From: Tremella fuciformis
Taxonomy: Eukaryota; Basidiomycota; Tremellomycetes; Tremellales; Tremellaceae
Assembly (NCBI GenBank): GCA_032768795.1
Contig: CP136493.1
Location: forward strand, 248,001 to 312,000
Reading direction: 5' to 3'
DNA: 64,000 nt
Positions 62,537 to 64,000 of the stretch are shown piece by piece. Within the stretch, counting starts at the first letter, position 1, and every line of letters starts with the position of its first letter. The position numbers were made by a program, and so were the translations under genes. Below the pieces are notes generated by a model that saw nothing but the letters and a program-made list of their open reading frames with translations, was not told where the DNA came from and searched no databases.

Positions 62537-63042
62537 TGTCACGACGACTGCCTTCTCTGTCCAGGGCCCCGGCGGGCACGTACTCCGAACGGTCGGCATG
62601 GGGGTCATTGGCGTAGGTAGGTATGAGCGAGTTGGGCGAGGGGCTCAGCGAGGGACTTGCTGAGCTTGGAGAGGTGGGCGAGGAGCTCGGCGAGGGACTT
62701 GCTGCGCTTGAGGAGATGAACGGGTTGAGCGAGGGGTGCGGCGAGGGACTCGTTGAACTCGGCGAACAGGAAGGTGAACTTGATGAGCGGGAGGGAGTTG
62801 AGGGAGATGGGCGAGGTACTTGGCGGGGGACTCGGTGTCGCTGGCAAGCCAAGCGACGGGACGGAGCAGGCAGTCTACGTGTCTGCAGAGGACAACAATT
62901 GGGAGAAGACTACGGAACGTATCGCGCGCCCAGTCTTCCTAAGTATCTGTTGTCCCTCGGTAAGCTCGGGGGGTGATGCGTTGAATCAACAAGTCCGAGC
63001 TCCGTCTCCCCACGTGGCTTCCATGTGCTCCCCGTTGTGACA
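62537..63042 (-). repeat. gypsy 2 5' LTR (family 2)
   Basis: It runs from TGTCACGACGACTG to CCGTTGTGACA on the plus strand and lies in sense orientation for the minus-strand gag. It is inserted in, or joined to, a family-3 LTR that resumes at 63043. Confidence 0.85.
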
Positions 63043-63378
63043 GTGTTCCACAAGAAGGTGTGTCCTACAGCCTCTTGTGCTTCAACAACACGGCTGCACC
63101 GTTACTTTCTATCCATGGGACTCAATACCACGGTGCTAAGGACGGTCTACGGTTGAGGACTTGTATACATATCACCCGTGCCCTCCTCTGCACCGCCTTG
63201 GGCTTTCTCCTTGAAACACCATCGACGCGGCTTGAGCTCTAGAATTGTTGTGGCTACTCGAGCGTTGTTGAGGCTACTCGAGGATTGACAATAGGCTCAC
63301 GTGTCTGACAGGCTTGCTGGGCTGGAAGAAGGGTCGTAGGCGTGCGTTGGTGATCATGGAGGCGTGGCCGACGTGACA
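63043..63378 (+). repeat. LTR family 3, 5'-truncated and CpG-decayed
   Basis: It matches 54893-55226 but lacks the first ~70 bp. Many CpG sites of the other copy are TpG or CpA here. It interrupts the pogo-like transposase after LQPL. Confidence 0.8.
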
Positions 63379-64000
63379 GAGAGGCTGAAGACGATGTGTT
63401 GAGTGGGGCGGCAGAACAAGCAGCCTGATGCGCAGGTCATTGCGTTTCTCGATAACTTTGTCGTTCACATGGCTGTTGTGGCCATCCACAATGAGGAGGC
63501 AAACTCGGTTGTTGGGCTTGTGCTTGGTCTCGGGGTCGAAGAGCTCAGTGAGCCATCTGAGGCCAACCTCCTGTGATGTCCATCCCTTCTCCGATGCTGC
63601 CACCCAGTATTGGTCTCCCTCAGACAGCTGGGCCAGCCAGTTCTTGCCAACATCCCCTGATGCTCCCTTGAATGTCACAGTCGGAGTGAGAGCTGTGCCA
63701 TCACCGCAGATGCAGCCCACAATGCTGAGCCATTCTCAGTTGCCATCGATCCTTGCCAATGGAGGGTTGGAGCCAATAATTCTCTTGATGGGCACAATCT
63801 TTCTCTGCTTGTTTGTGACTCCCATCTGCCAGCTCTTCTCGTCCATGTTGTAGATTGCTTCTGGACGCCTGGATTGCTCTCACCATTGGCACCACCAAAA
63901 GGGCGGATCTCCTCGGCAACCCATGGGCTAAGAGCAAGGCTGACGTCACCGCCGCGGCCAAGAAGATCCTCAAGATTGCAGAGGCCAAGGGCACTGCCTG
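63379..64000 (-). pseudogene. pogo/Fot-type DDE transposase fragment
   Basis: Minus-strand segments read YNMDEKSWQMG (first catalytic Asp), GSNPPLARIDGN, then a TGA at 63736-63738 where the family has an Arg before EW. GCICGDGTALTP, VTFKG and GWTSQEVGLRWL follow, then the second Asp in LLIVDGHNSH and PPHSTHRLQPL, where the family-3 LTR cuts in. This is the DDE_1 pattern of pogo-like Tc1/mariner transposases. The part above 63850 is in a shifted frame and leaves the window. The stop fits CGA to TGA. Confidence 0.75.

Larger units (their letters stand above)
53110..63042 (-). mobile_element. Ty3/gypsy element 2, nested and disrupted
   Basis: On the minus strand from the 5' LTR (62537-63042) it contains gag, protease, an RT fragment and integrase to about 53110. 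It is split by the solo LTR at 54821-55226 and by copia copy 3 (55430-60483), each with its own 5-bp duplication. It has an internal deletion of most of RT/RNase H and frameshifts in gag. A proper 3' LTR is missing. Confidence 0.85.

Noticed and set aside
52632..63042. The two family-2 LTRs as a matching pair bounding gypsy 2
   Set aside because: They are in opposite orientation and no common target duplication flanks them.

Overview
The window looks like a repeat-dense, probably subtelomeric stretch of a basidiomycete genome. Host-type genes have very short introns (31-117 bp) with GT..AG borders and CTAAT or CTGAC branch-like motifs. Two interstitial arrays of the telomere-like unit TTAGGGGG, the unit known from Cryptococcus, suggest a tremellomycete. 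Species is not assigned. No rRNA or intact tRNA gene was seen.

Layout. 1-4.6 kb: degenerate Ty3/gypsy element A (minus), cut by three solo LTRs of different families. 4.6-12.6 kb: gypsy element 1 (plus, chromodomain type) with nested LTRs in its 5' LTR and a solo LTR between protease and RT. 12.7-15.4 kb: a six-exon Cys-rich gene and an OrsD-like zinc-finger gene fragment, separated by an LTR. 15.7-19.7 kb: a minisatellite, a two-exon low-complexity gene and simple repeats. 19.7-21.3 kb: truncated copia. 21.6-25.5 kb: a 167-bp satellite, telomere-like repeats pointing right, a 3-kb segment with ~220-bp inverted terminal repeats (a 196-bp satellite plus a pseudogene of unknown family), then telomere-like repeats pointing left. 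25.5-28.5 kb: an OTU-protease fragment and gypsy element 3. 28.5-31.5 kb: a second member of the unknown family, split by a complete 518-bp miniature LTR element (TRIM), then a 12-bp minisatellite and two X-box sites. 32.9-36.7 kb: a five-exon kinase-like gene, the best intact host gene. 36.7-41.8 kb: mostly featureless. 41.8-51.8 kb: an intact copia element and an inverted 5'-truncated copy. 52-63 kb: gypsy element 2 (minus) split by a solo LTR and a second intact copia. 63.4-64 kb: a pogo-like transposase remnant.

Most coding content is transposon-derived. Many insertions can be dated relative to one another because 5-bp target-site duplications survive. Three gypsy families and the TRIM each carry, directly after the LTR, a stretch perfectly complementary to a stretch inside their own LTR. 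That is the signature of Tf1/sushi-type self-priming. CpG-to-TpG/CpA decay is visible in older copies, while the two full copia elements look young.

The most unusual structures are the converging telomere-like arrays around the inverted-repeat segment (a possible fossil chromosome-end fusion or telomere-targeted element) and the self-complementary, tRNA-like TRIM.
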